Assembly (NCBI RefSeq): GCF_037975245.1
Contig: NC_092582.1
Location: 16,399,577 to 16,463,576, forward strand
DNA: 64,000 bases
DNA from: Apostichopus japonicus
Lineage: Eukaryota; Echinodermata; Holothuroidea; Aspidochirotida; Stichopodidae
Reading direction: 5' to 3'
Positions within the stretch are counted from its first letter, which is position 1; every line of letters starts with the position of its first letter. A program made the position numbers and the translations under genes. This document shows, piece after piece, positions 51,207 to 62,544 of the stretch. The notes below the pieces were generated by a model. It did not search any database. It was not told the origin of the DNA and saw only the letters and a list, made by a program, of their open reading frames with translations.

Positions 51207-51379
51207 CTATATCACCTCGTTAGGAGATTGAAACACGTTCTCTTCATCGTTGGGACCTGCTGATTTCCCCATCCCGACTACAAGGTCCCTGTTAACATCG
51301 ATCTCAAGTCGGACAGTTACTAGTTCTTTTTTTTGCATTAATACACAATCATAGTAATGCTTTATAAACCTGTCAGAGG
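51207..51379 (-). CDS. Candidate 3'-terminal coding exon (partial gene)
   Basis: On the minus strand GGTTTTAATTTCAG forms a good acceptor ending at 51,380. After it, one frame stays open for 56 codons (with a 2-nt incoming phase) to a TAG stop at 51,207. The C-terminal half reads VTVRLEIDVNRDLVVGMGK then SAGPNDEENVFQSPNEVI. This is acidic and varied, unlike the surrounding AT-driven frames. AATAAA occurs about 75 nt after the stop (51,133-51,128 on minus). No domain is recognised. Upstream exons would lie to the right on the minus strand, and I did not find them. It could still be chance. Confidence 0.3.
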
Positions 51380-52702
51380 CTGAAATTAAAACCTTGGCAT
51401 GAGAGAACACAGTGCAAGGCATGTCGTTTTATCACAGTGTCACCTGGGAAATTCTTTAATCTCTCCAGCTACATATCCCAGTTGCGCGATGTCCCATAGC
51501 AATCGCGACGAAAACTTGTGTTCTTGTTTCTTGAAGCCAGCATGTGTTACGTCGTCATAGTATACTGCGTTAGCCTACAGACAGAAGCCAACATAATTAC
51601 ACTAACTGTCCGTGTCAGTTGTCTGGAAAGTATAAGAGGTATGGTCCAAGTGATGTTGATTCAAAAACTAGGTTATACCGAGTTTGATAGAACTTAGCAA
51701 CAAAGAGGAATCGGTTATACCGTTTGAAGACCGTATATGTCTCACATGAAAGTAAGAACATGTTTAAAGTTCGCTTCTTCTGTGGTTCCCATGCACCCTT
51801 TAATTATTGACCTACTTAATTTTGGACAGACTTTATGATAGGCTATACTAGTAGTCAAGGCATCGGTAACTGATTGATCACAACAACAGCATACAACACG
51901 AAACAATCAACAATCAACAACCGTGACAATGACAACAATAACAACCAAGGACGATGGGAGAAAGGTTGAGTCTGGAAGGGGGGAGGGGGAGGCACTGGGA
52001 AAGGGGTGGGGCGACAAACGTTGAGTGGCTAAAGCACAGAGTTTTTCCTCCAAACATTCGACAAAACGGACCCTCGGTACCAAAAATGCCATTATGTGAA
52101 TGTGTTTCAACAAAAGGGCACAGTTTAGTTAATTTCAAACAAAATGGCGCGTCTAAGTACCAACAGGGCCCATTTTAATAAACAAAACAAAAACAACAAA
52201 CAAAACAACAAAATAGCAAAGGAATACTGTTTACCAAAAGCGGACACAGATGATAAGGTGCAACTTGAAGTGACTTTTTTTGCCACAAAACTGGTAGTCA
52301 CATCCCCCCCCCCCTCCCCCTGTCTCCGCTGTCCTGACTTTAACAAAATAATCACACACACACACGCACACGTATAGAAGCGTTCATTAACCCACTGCTG
52401 GATTGTAGAACGATCCATGACCCCCAGACTCTTCGGTATGACAAAATGGTTGACTACACCGTGTTGGCGCGAAACCTATTCGTCTGCGTGCCTCATTTCT
52501 GTCACAAACTATTTTAGTTTGCTATAGAAGTTCAAAATCGTAAAAATGAGAAGAAAAAGTATAGTAAAACCAATTACTGGATAGTAATTGTTACCAATCG
52601 TAAAAAGAGAAACTACAAAACAAAACTTTGTTTATAGTTAGCCTAAGCCATTTTCGTTGTTAGTCTTTACTAAAACAAGCCTGGGGGTGATAATGACTTT
52701 GA
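51380..52702. other. Non-coding stretch
   Basis: I see no gene. C-rich run near 52,305 and a short CA run near 52,355. Confidence 0.5.
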
Positions 52703-52710
52703 GCCGATAT

Positions 52711-53876
52711 CAGGGTTGGCATTTTCCCGGGAAAAACCTGTTTTTCCCACTAAGCGGTAAAAACCAGGTAAAAACCGGGAAAAACTGGTAAATACCGGTA
52801 AAAACCGCCTCCGTCTCGAAAACTAGTATTAATTGTCCGTAAAATGCAGGGTCATCAGTGGGCACGATATTGTTTCATGACAGGCATATTTTATTGAATA
52901 TGGGAGTTTCTTAGCTTCATTTTGAGCTATTTTATCACATTCTTATTCTACTTTTTGTGGAAAAAAGAGTATTTTTCGTATTGCACATGTATAGTTATTC
53001 TGTCACGATCTCTTTAGCAGTATGCATTGCCTTATGCCCAAACCATTATAGGTCTGCACTGGGACATTCACCCCTCCTAAATTCTTCAGGCCTATTATGT
53101 GGCATGAACAGCGGAGGATAGAACGAAGTGGCGAACCATGGCATCCAAAGCCTCAAAGGGACAAGGAACCATATAATAATATAATATTATGTGCTCAGAC
53201 AGTTCATTCCATTCCATTAATACAGTAGGCAACAGTCTATTGAGGTGAACTTCAATCCAGGGGGCTCAATAGAAACTGCTTTGAAACTTTGTAAGGCACA
53301 TGGGCCCAATTAAAAGTATTAAACGCACAATGGCCCTATGGAGCCATTCACACAACCAAACTGTTTACCTTGATGCAAACATGGTCCAATTATTATACAA
53401 CTTCATGCATGAGTGATTAAACACTTTGAGGTGGACAGGTGAGGTGATACTGGGCACTTCCTGTGTATAGGCTAACTGAAGAGGTAGGAGTATCAACAAC
53501 ACAAGTAACTGTTCCAATTGTTACTTATTCTCAAATTAGTTGATGTCACAACAGTCACTTAGTACAGTGCCTATAAGCAATATTATTTATTTGAATTATT
53601 TATAATAGTCTAATCGGTAAACTCACAAGTTATAGATCATAGCTGTTCTTTGGATGTAACCCAACCACCTACCATAAGATGCCATTTTCTTGTAGATTCT
53701 GTGCTCCTCCACAAGTTCCACATGAGTTTTTAGGAATTCTATATAATTTGAGGTTTTTCCCGGTTTTTCCCAGTTTTTCCCACTTATAGGTGGGAAAAAC
53801 CTCCCGGTAAAAACCGGTAAAAAACTTGTTTTTCCCGGGGCGGTAAAAACCGCCCGGTAAAAACCGGCCAACCCTG
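52711..53876. mobile_element. Non-autonomous hAT-type transposon, 8-bp TSD
   Basis: 1,166 bp. The ends are CAGGGTTGGC and its exact complement GCCAACCCTG. They are flanked by the perfect 8-bp direct repeat GCCGATAT (52,703-52,710 and 53,877-53,884). An 8-bp duplication and CAGGG..CCCTG ends are typical of hAT elements. Both subterminal regions (52,720-52,830 and 53,750-53,870) are built from GGTAAAAACC, GGGAAAAACC and their complements, and fold extensively. The interior has no transposase. There is only a Kozak-like CGAACCATGG opening a 12-codon frame at 53,138 and an 82-residue minus frame at 53,623-53,871 driven partly by the terminal modules. Confidence 0.92.
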
Positions 53877-53884
53877 GCCGATAT

Positions 53885-55934
53885 ATACAGTAAATACCGT
53901 ATTGGCGTCATAGTCACTGCAGAATCAAAACACTGTATTCTTCTCACCCAGTTCACAAAAGGGACATATCACGAATCGTTGCCCAAACATCAAAGGGTAG
54001 GAAATGAGCTGTAGTGGTAAAGTATAATAACAATATATATATATATATATAAATGGGGTTATTATTAGTTATTTTAAGTTATATAAGTTATTTTTTTATT
54101 TTTTATTTTTATATAAGAATTTTATATTTGCAGAGAGAAACCCAGCTTCCCAAGATGATTAGTTAATTGTCTCTTTTTGTTTAAAGTTCTATGGACTAGA
54201 GAGATAGGGAGAGAGACAAACACAAACATACATAAACAACACCAAATCTAATAAACCAGCATAATCGAACAATGAGTTCAGTTACCTGGTAGTTTACTAA
54301 ATAATGCCATTATTCATATTTGACCTTTTGCGTTTTAATCTGGTGCACAGTCAGTCAATGCAGGTTTTCGGGATAGTTTGATTTTTTTAGTTTGATTTAT
54401 ATTTCCACAATATCAAATATACAAGAGTACAACATTTCATTTTAGGAGCTTTACGAGCCGCCCCCCCCCCCGCCCCCAATTTACAAAAGGCAAATGTATA
54501 GTGACAGAAAACAAAACAACAAAGGAAAAAATGAAAAATATGCTAACTTTCTCGGAAGGCTCCTTTAAAACTAAATCATTCTATGACGTCAGCTCCTCTG
54601 CAGTCCGGAGGTTAATTTCAGCATTTGATGTTTCAAGGCTCATTTGTGAAACAAGTAGAGATATGATGTAAGGCCTAACAGGTTCTAAAATTATCAATAA
54701 AAACGTGAAATGTTATCAAACGTTTGTTCACGCTATATAAGGTCTTTGAATGTGAGATGTGTTCTCCCTCGTATTAACAAGTATACTTATTACATTCAAT
54801 CTGAGTATGTAGGGTTGGGGAGGGGAGGCGGGATGTGAAGGTGACACTCTCGTGATCAACTGATTAAGTAATTAAAGTGAATCTCTTTGTAATCGTGGTG
54901 GGGGGCTTAGTTTGTCAAACAAGGCTGTACCTTATGTCTCGTATACTGTAATAGCTAGGCTATTGACCTAGGCTCTCACTAGATAGTCATCATTTTTGCG
55001 TATTCTTTTGCATCCTTAAAGAGAGAGAGAGACTTGACCGGGCTTCGAAGGTTACTCTGTATGTGTTAGACGGCTGCACCTCCTGTCTCGTATTGCCATA
55101 GCTAGGCTATTGGCTTAGGCCCTCAGTAGGCCCTCATCATTGAGACATATCTTTATTTTGTGTGTGTTGTTTCTCATCCTTAAAAAAGTCGGGCTTCGCG
55201 GGTTGCTTTGCATGCCTGAGACTGCTTTACCCCCCACCCCCACCCCCCATTATAAAAAAACACCCACACAAACAGACATAATTTGGTCTGCACATTATTT
55301 AGTCAAATTTAATGTCGTATAGGCTTATAGTGTTAGTTTAATATATATACCACTTCTGCGAAACAAAAAAGTTTATCAATTTTTTTTTAGAACGTAAAAG
55401 CCACACGATGAGTACGGTCGTTTAATCTTTCCTTATGACTTCAATCCTCCAAACTCATCATCATCAACCCAAGCTCCCTCATTACCCTCTCTCTAAGTCG
55501 GACAGGACATAAAGTCAAACTTCAAGTCGGGTGTAGATTACGTCTGATTTTATTGCTTACACTGTCATGCTCCTGTCATCACGAGAAAAGTAGTCGTCTG
55601 TGTTATTAACAACCTAAAGTACACACACACACGCACACACAGTTCTTCTCTTATAGTTGGTGATAACGGTATGATGTATGCTAATTTTTTTGGGGGTTTT
55701 GTGTTTTGAAATGCTTTCTCTTTCCCAGTCGGGTAGTTCGCCCTCTGACGATCTGGTAACTGAGACCTTCATGCACTTAACTCCCCTTTAGGTATAGATT
55801 TATATGTAATAGGCCGTACACAGTATTAATATAGGGCTATAAGTCAATTGGAAAACTAAAGTCTGTGGAAATTGTTACATCCGTACAGAGGCACAGAGAG
55901 AGAGAGAGGGGGGGGGAGGGGGGAAGGCTGGATT
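53885..55934. other. AT-rich non-coding stretch
   Basis: I see no complete gene. A strong acceptor-like word (TTTTATATTTGCAG) ends at 54,133 and is followed by RETQLPKMIS and a stop at 54,166. C run near 54,462. Exact TGACGTCA at 54,584-54,591. CA run near 55,623; GA/G-rich run 55,893-55,926. Confidence 0.45.
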
Positions 55935-56147
55935 TGGAAACTAAGGACTGTGAATTACATAGCACTTTTAAAGCCAGTTACTCGATTATATATGGTGTCA
56001 AATAATTCCCTGCATTATTCAAATTGTTTCATTCCGGACACTGTTATCAAGTGGAACACGTTTCCAGTAAACAACATGGAAGCTTTGGCGCTGCATAAAG
56101 AACCGTGCATGGCATGGGGCTATTCGTGGTTAAAACGTATTACATAA
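55935..56147 (+). pseudogene. LINE reverse-transcriptase C-terminal remnant
   Basis: A plus frame ending at 56,147 reads WKLRTVNYIALLKPVTRLY, then YSNCFIPDTVIKWNTFP. The second block matches the F.P.T...WN.LP signature that ends ORF2 of many non-LTR retrotransposons (Jockey/CR1/RTE-like), where it follows the reverse transcriptase domain. The expected Leu before the final Pro is Phe here. Upstream, the frame runs into a GA/G simple repeat (55,893-55,926) and all catalytic motifs are missing, so only about 60 residues remain. It is a dead fragment. The exact clade cannot be told from this length. Confidence 0.6.
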
Positions 56148-58661
56148 CTGCATGTGCTATAAGCACAAATCCATAAACACTGCATCGCAAAGTACCGATA
56201 TTTTTTCATCTACACTCATTTCGAGATTTTGTAACTTATTAATATGAGGACATGACTAGTGTATATCAAAGGAGAATGGTGCCTTTACATAGGTTTTACC
56301 CCGTCAATGTTTTAAGATGATTTAAAACTGACCGAATAAATCAACGTTATACGTAGACTAATTTCAATTTCAAATTTGATCTCCCATTGGGTCGTGTGTA
56401 TATTTGGATATCATGTTGTAAAGTGTTGTGTAAAGTTTGACCACCGTCGAGACTAGTTATCGAAACTGATTCTCACACCCCCCCCCCCCGGCCCACCTCA
56501 CCCTTTAGATTCTCCAGAGGAATGTAACCGAGAGCAGAATCTTGCTTTCATTCGTTTTTGGTAACCAACCGAATAAAAAAATATGGTGGCAATATTTGAC
56601 AACTTTGGTGCCAGTTGGGAGAAAAGATTAAAATGACTTAACTGTGATTATATACTCGTTCATGACCCCTCTGGTGACTGTCCTTTCATTGTTGTTCATG
56701 AATGATGTCATCGGGGGTTGTATCGCCACCGAGAGCGTGTAATTATCGGCTCAATTGGCGTGCCATAGTTTCCTCTCCACTTGACCGGTGACACTCTGCT
56801 GAGTTTGGAACTGAACTCCCCTGCAATCATCAACAACATCAGCCGAAGCTGTTTGTTTAGCTTTCTGTTTCCTTCATGTGACCCCAAAGGCACCTTTCTC
56901 GTCGTTAGGGTCAAGTTGTAGTGCACCCTCGGACCACCCTCAGTTTAATAGGATACGTTAATACCGTCATGGCACACGTGTGGCTCCCGTGGCGTGCAGT
57001 ACCGCCGACGCCTGCGGGTCGGTTTCAACCTGCCTCTATACCGAGTTATATAGGACGTTCAGTTATAAGCTGTTTCCTAACTGCTATGGTAGATATCACC
57101 TCGCCATTCAAACGTACACAAAAAAAGATGGCGTATGCAAACTGTCTTTATTTATGAAACTTTAAAGCAGCCTTTTGAGTTAAATGTTTTTTAAAATTAT
57201 TATTATGATTTTTTTTTTAATCAAGAATAGCTCATTTAGTTTCTTTTTCCAAATACTTGGATCAGACTAAAATTGTTGTTGTGTGTATAAACAATATCTG
57301 TACCACAATGAGTCGAATGAATTAATTCATTTGGTCTAATCATCCATATACAGGGTTGTCTTAGTATGAGTGTGTATAGCCTACTTTGCAATGTTAGTTT
57401 GAACCATATTGTACAGTTTTTTTTGGGGGGGGGTGGGCAAAATTATTGAACTTAATTTGAGTGATATTGCTATTATGCTATACATACAGAATTTTCATAA
57501 AGGCTGCAAATGCATTCGTTTACTGGAAAAAAAGTTCCTATGTAGTGTTTTATTTTAGACGTAATTTTTTTGCGACCTATATAACTCGTATATACACCGT
57601 TTAAAATGTGATCGATATTTCCCCCTCCCCTCCCCTCCCCCATACACTCACAAATATGCTAGAAAGCAAACTAAGGGTCACTGTCTAGAAATCATATCGA
57701 GAATCAGAGCCTCTAGGAACATACGTTTGAAAGCTTCTAGCAAAATTTGTTATCTTGCTGTATTTTTTTTAGGGGGGGCAATGTTGACGACCTATAACCC
57801 CTCCGCATGACCCCCCCCCCACACCGCCCTATCAACATCGCCACCACAGTTCAGTCCAATTGAAAAGAATACGGTATGGCCTATACGATATCTAAAATGT
57901 AGCAAAATTCTTTGCTTACTATCTGCAAAATTTCAGCTTACACTTTCTGGAATTTTTTTTTTTTAATTTGTGGACGATCGCTATTAAACAGTCACCTATA
58001 CATGCGCATCATAAATAACCATATCCGATGTGCATTTTACTTGTAACCCTAATGGCTCGGTGTGTCGTTATACACCAAGTTAAAGCAACGACCAAAGAAA
58101 AAAAACTACTTATGACATTTGTAGTTGGAAGAAGCAACAACCCAAAAAAGCACTCCGGAATCAAACGTGTAGGTTAAACAGCCCCCCTCGTACATAAAGA
58201 ATTGATATAGGAGCCGTCCTTTATACAACTAGATCTATTTTCTTACTCGTCATATATGATTTAGGTTGCCCTGTAAGGGGACATGGGATCTCTTTTTATT
58301 GTTATGCCACCTTTGACTGATAGCAGCGTTGTTTGGGTGATTTGCTTTTAGGCCTTGCTTTTAAACTGATCGTTGTGACATTATCTCTTCGATAGCTAGG
58401 TTCAGACGTCGCAAATTGCATTTCATAAATTTGTCAGCGAGGCTGTAAAAGTTTGTATTTAGATTTTAGGACTTCAGAGGTATATATATATATGTATATG
58501 TATATATATATGTACTTTGTAGGGAAGAGAGAGAGAGATATAGTGGGGGAGTAAAACGCGTCGACGTTTAGGTTGAATGTGGACGAAGAGTATACAGTCT
58601 GACAGACGGCTCAGTAGTTTATATTACAAGCGAATGCATTTGTGTGGTAGATTGTAGGATT
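56148..58661. other. Non-coding stretch
   Basis: I see no recognisable gene. A GC-richer block at 56,650-57,170 holds overlapping frames of about 60-80 residues on both strands without known motifs; it might be an exon or a conserved element. C runs lie near 56,480, 57,620 and 57,810; G runs near 57,425 and 57,770. Confidence 0.45.
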
Positions 58662-59050
58662 CATATGCATAGGCGTAGGAGAACAATTTGATTTTTTTTG
58701 GGGGGGGGGGGGCTGTAACGACTTGCCCGAAGAATATAACCAAAATTTTGTTGAACAGGTTAATGTGCATATCATGTAGGTATGTATTGGTTATTACATC
58801 GGATGCCAATAACAAACATACAATCATTTGCCATGTTATTACCCTCCCATATTGGTTATAATTATTGGGGAAGTCGTTGCAATAATAATAATAAGATTAG
58901 TTTCACCATTGAAAAACACATTGCAAATTATTTTTCTTTCAGTACGTGCCCGAAAAATTCTCATCATATGGCCCGAATTTTCACAAAAAAATTGTTTGGT
59001 TGGGGAGCTGCTGCCCCCAGCCCCCAGCCTCCTACGCCTATGTTCATATG
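58662..59050. mobile_element. Inverted-repeat (MITE-like) element, about 390 bp
   Basis: The left end CATATGCATAGGCGTAGGAG (58,662-58,681) is mirrored at the right end by CTCCTACGCCTATGTTCATA, followed by TG, to 59,050. The 14-bp core CATAGGCGTAGGAG is perfect. Inside each end are an AACAATTT.. block and a G-run (left, 58,699-58,711) or a run of C clusters (right, 59,013-59,026), also in inverted relation. CATATG at both ends may be the target duplication. Frames through it (about 80-110 residues) are artefacts. Confidence 0.65.
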
Positions 59051-59301
59051 TAAACATATAGGGCCATGGTGTATGAATATACATCAAGGGCTGCTGACCT
59101 TACATCCTCCATTTTGATCATTTTTTATCATTAAATGTGAAAAATGTGATACAGATGTAAATTTAGTGTTAACAACAACTTCTAAAACATGATGTTATCA
59201 TCACATTGACAAGAAGACAGCTCATTTTAATAGGTGCAGTTTCTACTTCATTGTTTTCACCACACTGCAGCTGTCATGTTCTCATACTCAATAGTTACTG
59301 G
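59051..59301. other. Non-coding stretch
   Basis: I see no gene between the inverted-repeat element and the putative LTR. Confidence 0.5.
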
Positions 59302-59822
59302 TGTAACCTCAGGTTGATCGCTCCCATCCAGGGGACATTAGCCTTTAGGGAAGCGGGGGTTCTTTGGCTGTAATGGGGTCGACTACCTGCACCGAGATAC
59401 TCGATTGACCTTAAGCACACATATAAACTATGCGCCTTGTGACGTATAAGGACCCTACCTTACTACTGCTGTAACTACTGGCTCGTCTGAGTCAACATAC
59501 AAACAAACAGAATAATACAAAAGCGTATGTTTAGTTATGCGGTATATATTCATAACTAACTAAAGAAAGAGAAGAGAACAGAAAATAACAAATGGAGGTT
59601 AACAACGGTATTAAACAACAACTGTCACTAGTTGTCAACATAATTAAACAATAAAAGTACAATCAATCAAATTTCGGGATGGACCACTATATAGCTGGGG
59701 GCTGGGGCTCACTCCCCCTCTAGACCCGCTCGGCCGTCTTTCGAGTCCGGGGAACATCATGGCCTGGTGGGGAGGGGGCATCTTAAGACCAGGACGTTTA
59801 GACACGCCCACCCAAACCAAGG

Positions 59823-59905
59823 ACCTGTTTAGAAATTAAAGAGTAATTTCTAATGATGATGTCTCCGACATCCTAACGACGGCTGAGGGCTGTCAAGTGA
59901 GTGGC
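59823..59905 (-). repeat. 83-bp perfect direct repeat, copy 2
   Basis: Identical to 60,622-60,704. On the minus strand it starts GCCACTCACTTGACAGCC and ends TTTCTAAACAGGT. It contains the hairpin TAGAAATTA/TAATTTCTA with a 5-nt loop. Confidence 0.97.
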
Positions 59906-60621
59906 CTAACTTACATACCAATATAATCGATACAATGGGCTCAGTGCCAACTAAAATATGGGACAATCTATAACAAGTACACTCTAATCATTAAGGCTAA
60001 ATATAAATGAAATATGACTCCAGTAAATAGCATTATAAGTAATAAAGCACACATCTAGCCGACGTGGCAGTCAATGACGGACACCAATGCAGTAAGTCTC
60101 AGTCAAGTGCTAATTGCCCTAACCCAATTACTAGCATGTTCCTAATAGACAACTAAATGCATAAATACTAAAATAACATAACACAATATATACCCTACAT
60201 GATAAGTCTCTCATAAACATATCATATGTACCAACAAATAGTAGCAAAACTATTTAGGGTCAACCTCTGACAAGGACTGTCACCAAGGGAGCTACAGAAC
60301 ATACATCAGCTAATATGGATTCCACAAAAGGGTAAAATCTAGTATACATGTAGCATATCATGTATAGGCTTAGTGTAACTTATAGAGTACACAATACAGA
60401 AATAATCATAATGGGATAAACAACATTTGCTATATATTATTATCAATGAAACACATAGTTATACTAAATTACACAACGGATGGTAAAGTATATCAATCGA
60501 TGGTATGACTTTAATTAAATTAGATAGAAGACATATCTGTGTGCTTGGAGCCATCACAGAGTAACTGAACATTACTATTAAACTTAAGAAGCTTACTTCT
60601 GAAAAATACAAAGTGGTTCAT

Positions 60622-60704
60622 ACCTGTTTAGAAATTAAAGAGTAATTTCTAATGATGATGTCTCCGACATCCTAACGACGGCTGAGGGCTGTCAAGTGAG
60701 TGGC
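60622..60704 (-). repeat. 83-bp perfect direct repeat, copy 1
   Basis: Identical to 59,823-59,905, 799 bp away. On the minus strand it begins about 23-33 nt after the TATA word at 60,737-60,725 and ends with AAACAG|GTATGA, a good splice-donor context. It could be the first exon (cap to donor) of the LTR transcript. It contains a short ATG frame, MSETSSLEITL. Confidence 0.97.
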
Positions 60705-60724
60705 ACAGATCGCTGGTAAACTGG

Positions 60725-60737
60725 CCTTCTTATAGAG
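60725..60737 (-). promoter_or_regulatory. Putative TATA box of the LTR
   Basis: CTCTATAAGAAGG on the minus strand. A start 25-30 nt downstream falls at about 60,700-60,708, right at the edge of the 83-bp duplicated unit. Confidence 0.45.
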
Positions 60738-60911
60738 CCAGGGGACAGTACCCTAAGACAATACAACTTCCTGCCCAGCCCAAATAAGGAGATAAATGAA
60801 CCAGCTGATCGGCCTACTCAGTACCGGAAAACACCAACATTCCTCAAATAACCACTAAGACAACAGGTGTAAACAACTTAGTGACGTAGTCCCAGAGAAC
60901 AAGTTCATACA

Positions 60912-60941
60912 CAAACAGGTGAACAGAGGGTCACCTGTTTG
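60912..60941. other. 11-bp perfect hairpin in the LTR
   Basis: CAAACAGGTGA, the 8-nt loop ACAGAGGG, then TCACCTGTTTG. It lies upstream of the TATA word on the minus strand and contains CAGGTG E-box words on both arms. Confidence 0.8.
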
Positions 60942-61197
60942 CAGAAGGTCTCTCTCACTCTGGGGACAGCTTAGCTCACTAATGGGTTATGGTGGTTTTA
61001 CTCTCTGGTACACTTGGGGGACAAAGCAATGTCATTCCAAGAATACAGATTTAGTCATTACAACTTCCTGCAATGAAGTGACAGGCCATTGAACTCCTAG
61101 AGCACCCGAGAATTTGTAGGGGGAACCTATCACAGGGAGGGGGAATCTAAATTCTAGTACTTCCTAATTTACCAAAAAATTAGGGGTGCTACACTGG

Positions 61198-62544
61198 AAA
61201 CATCAAACGAAAGGTTATCCTTAGAAACACACAAATTCGAATCAGGAGAAGATTGAAAGAATCTTTAATGATTTGCCCAAATTAAAAACAATAACAACAA
61301 TAAACAGTACATTTAGTTTGTGCCATTTTTGGTGGTGGTGGTGGGCAGATCAATTTTCTCCTTTTCTCTAACCCTCTCATCCGTCCCCATAATGATACTC
61401 CCATAACCCCCCCCCCCCCCCATACACTGTTGTGATTTGTATATACCTACTTGTGTTGCCTGTACTGTAGCCTATATGTAAAATAATATCGATATAAAAT
61501 TTATATTTGCTCGATTATAATATGCTATTCACGACCGTCAACTATATTGAGTAGTGCCCGATGTTATAACGAAAGTGAAGTTACCCATATCATATGAACC
61601 TGTATACGTGTCTTTTCGAATTCATAATTAATATAGGTAAGCTAATAATTAAATATCATATCACAGATAAGCGGGCCACGTATGATATACGGGTTATATG
61701 GTTCGATTTTATTAATAATGAAAAAATAATAATAATAATACAGTGCTGTTTGAATGTATTCATATTAAAAAGGTTTTTCTCAAAATAATGAAATGATTTG
61801 GCCCTGGCATTTTGTTGTACGGTAGGAGTATATACCTGGTAACAGATTCTGGCTGCGTGTAGTCCCATTAAGTGATATATATATATATATATATATATTG
61901 TATATATGTATGTATGTATGTATGTTAAATCAGGGGGCACTCTTTGATCTTGGGCTGTCATGGTTGTTTGCCGTTTTCTATAGTAACATTGTGATTATGT
62001 GATACCAAATTTACATTTCTATTGTCGAAAGCCTCCCTGGGTAATTAACATCGCCTCTTGCTGGGTCTTTGTTCATATTTCTCAGCGTCGATTCAAAGGG
62101 TGTGTAGGAGTCAATCTCTTTTGTTATAAAACCGCAGGTTTTAATGGAATAAAAAACCAATTTTCTTTTGGCAATATAGTTATTATGGCGCGCCGTGTGA
62201 ACTCATTATACACGTCCACTTGACGATTTATATTGTTGACGTTAAGTTTATCATGCGTTAATGTTTACACCCATTAAAACGTTGATATCATCTCATGATA
62301 TGATGTTGTTCTAAACTGAATGTCATATTCGTCTGAACTTAGGTCCAAGTATAGGAAGACTCATCCTAGTCCTGGATTTACCGTGACCTCCCACAGTTAT
62401 GATTTAGCAACAAGTTTGAATCAAAATGGCGACCGAATTCTAGTTCAATCGGTTGTCTTTCTAACATACAACCTCGCACACATTACATCACAGTTTTGCC
62501 TGCTACAAATGAAACGTTTTGGACCAAGGATTTGGTTATTCATT
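61198..62544. other. Non-coding stretch
   Basis: I see no gene. (GGT)n near 61,331, C run near 61,408, (AAT)n near 61,728, and a short (TA)n with TGTATGTATG at 61,876-61,924. Confidence 0.5.

Larger units (their letters stand above)
59302..61193 (-). mobile_element. Putative solo LTR, about 1.9 kb
   Basis: The segment begins TGTAACCTCAGG and ends GGGGTGCTACA, giving TG..CA ends with a 4-bp inverted terminus TGTA/TACA. It is flanked by CTGG on both sides (59,298-59,301; 61,194-61,197). It lacks the TA tracts seen everywhere else. On the minus strand a TATA-box word (CTCTATAAGAAGG) lies at 60,737-60,725, about 30 nt before the start of an 83-bp unit that occurs twice inside. The minus-strand start TGTAGCACCCC is LTR-like. 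No internal coding region or primer-binding site follows, so a solo LTR fits best. The 4-bp duplication is short, hence moderate confidence. Confidence 0.5.

Noticed and set aside
53623-53956. hAT transposase remnant in minus frames of 82 and 95 residues
   Set aside because: The first part is translation of the GGTAAAAACC terminal modules; the rest lacks BED-finger or dimerisation motifs.
58782-59117. 111-residue plus frame and overlapping frames
   Set aside because: Translation of the inverted-repeat element (AAAPSPQPPTP part from its C-rich end).
60580-60704. A spliced-leader RNA gene (TATA, short exon, donor, TATTTTTC Sm-like word)
   Set aside because: Animals of the suspected group are not known to trans-splice, the exon is long, and the second copy lacks the intron-like part. 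The LTR explanation is simpler.
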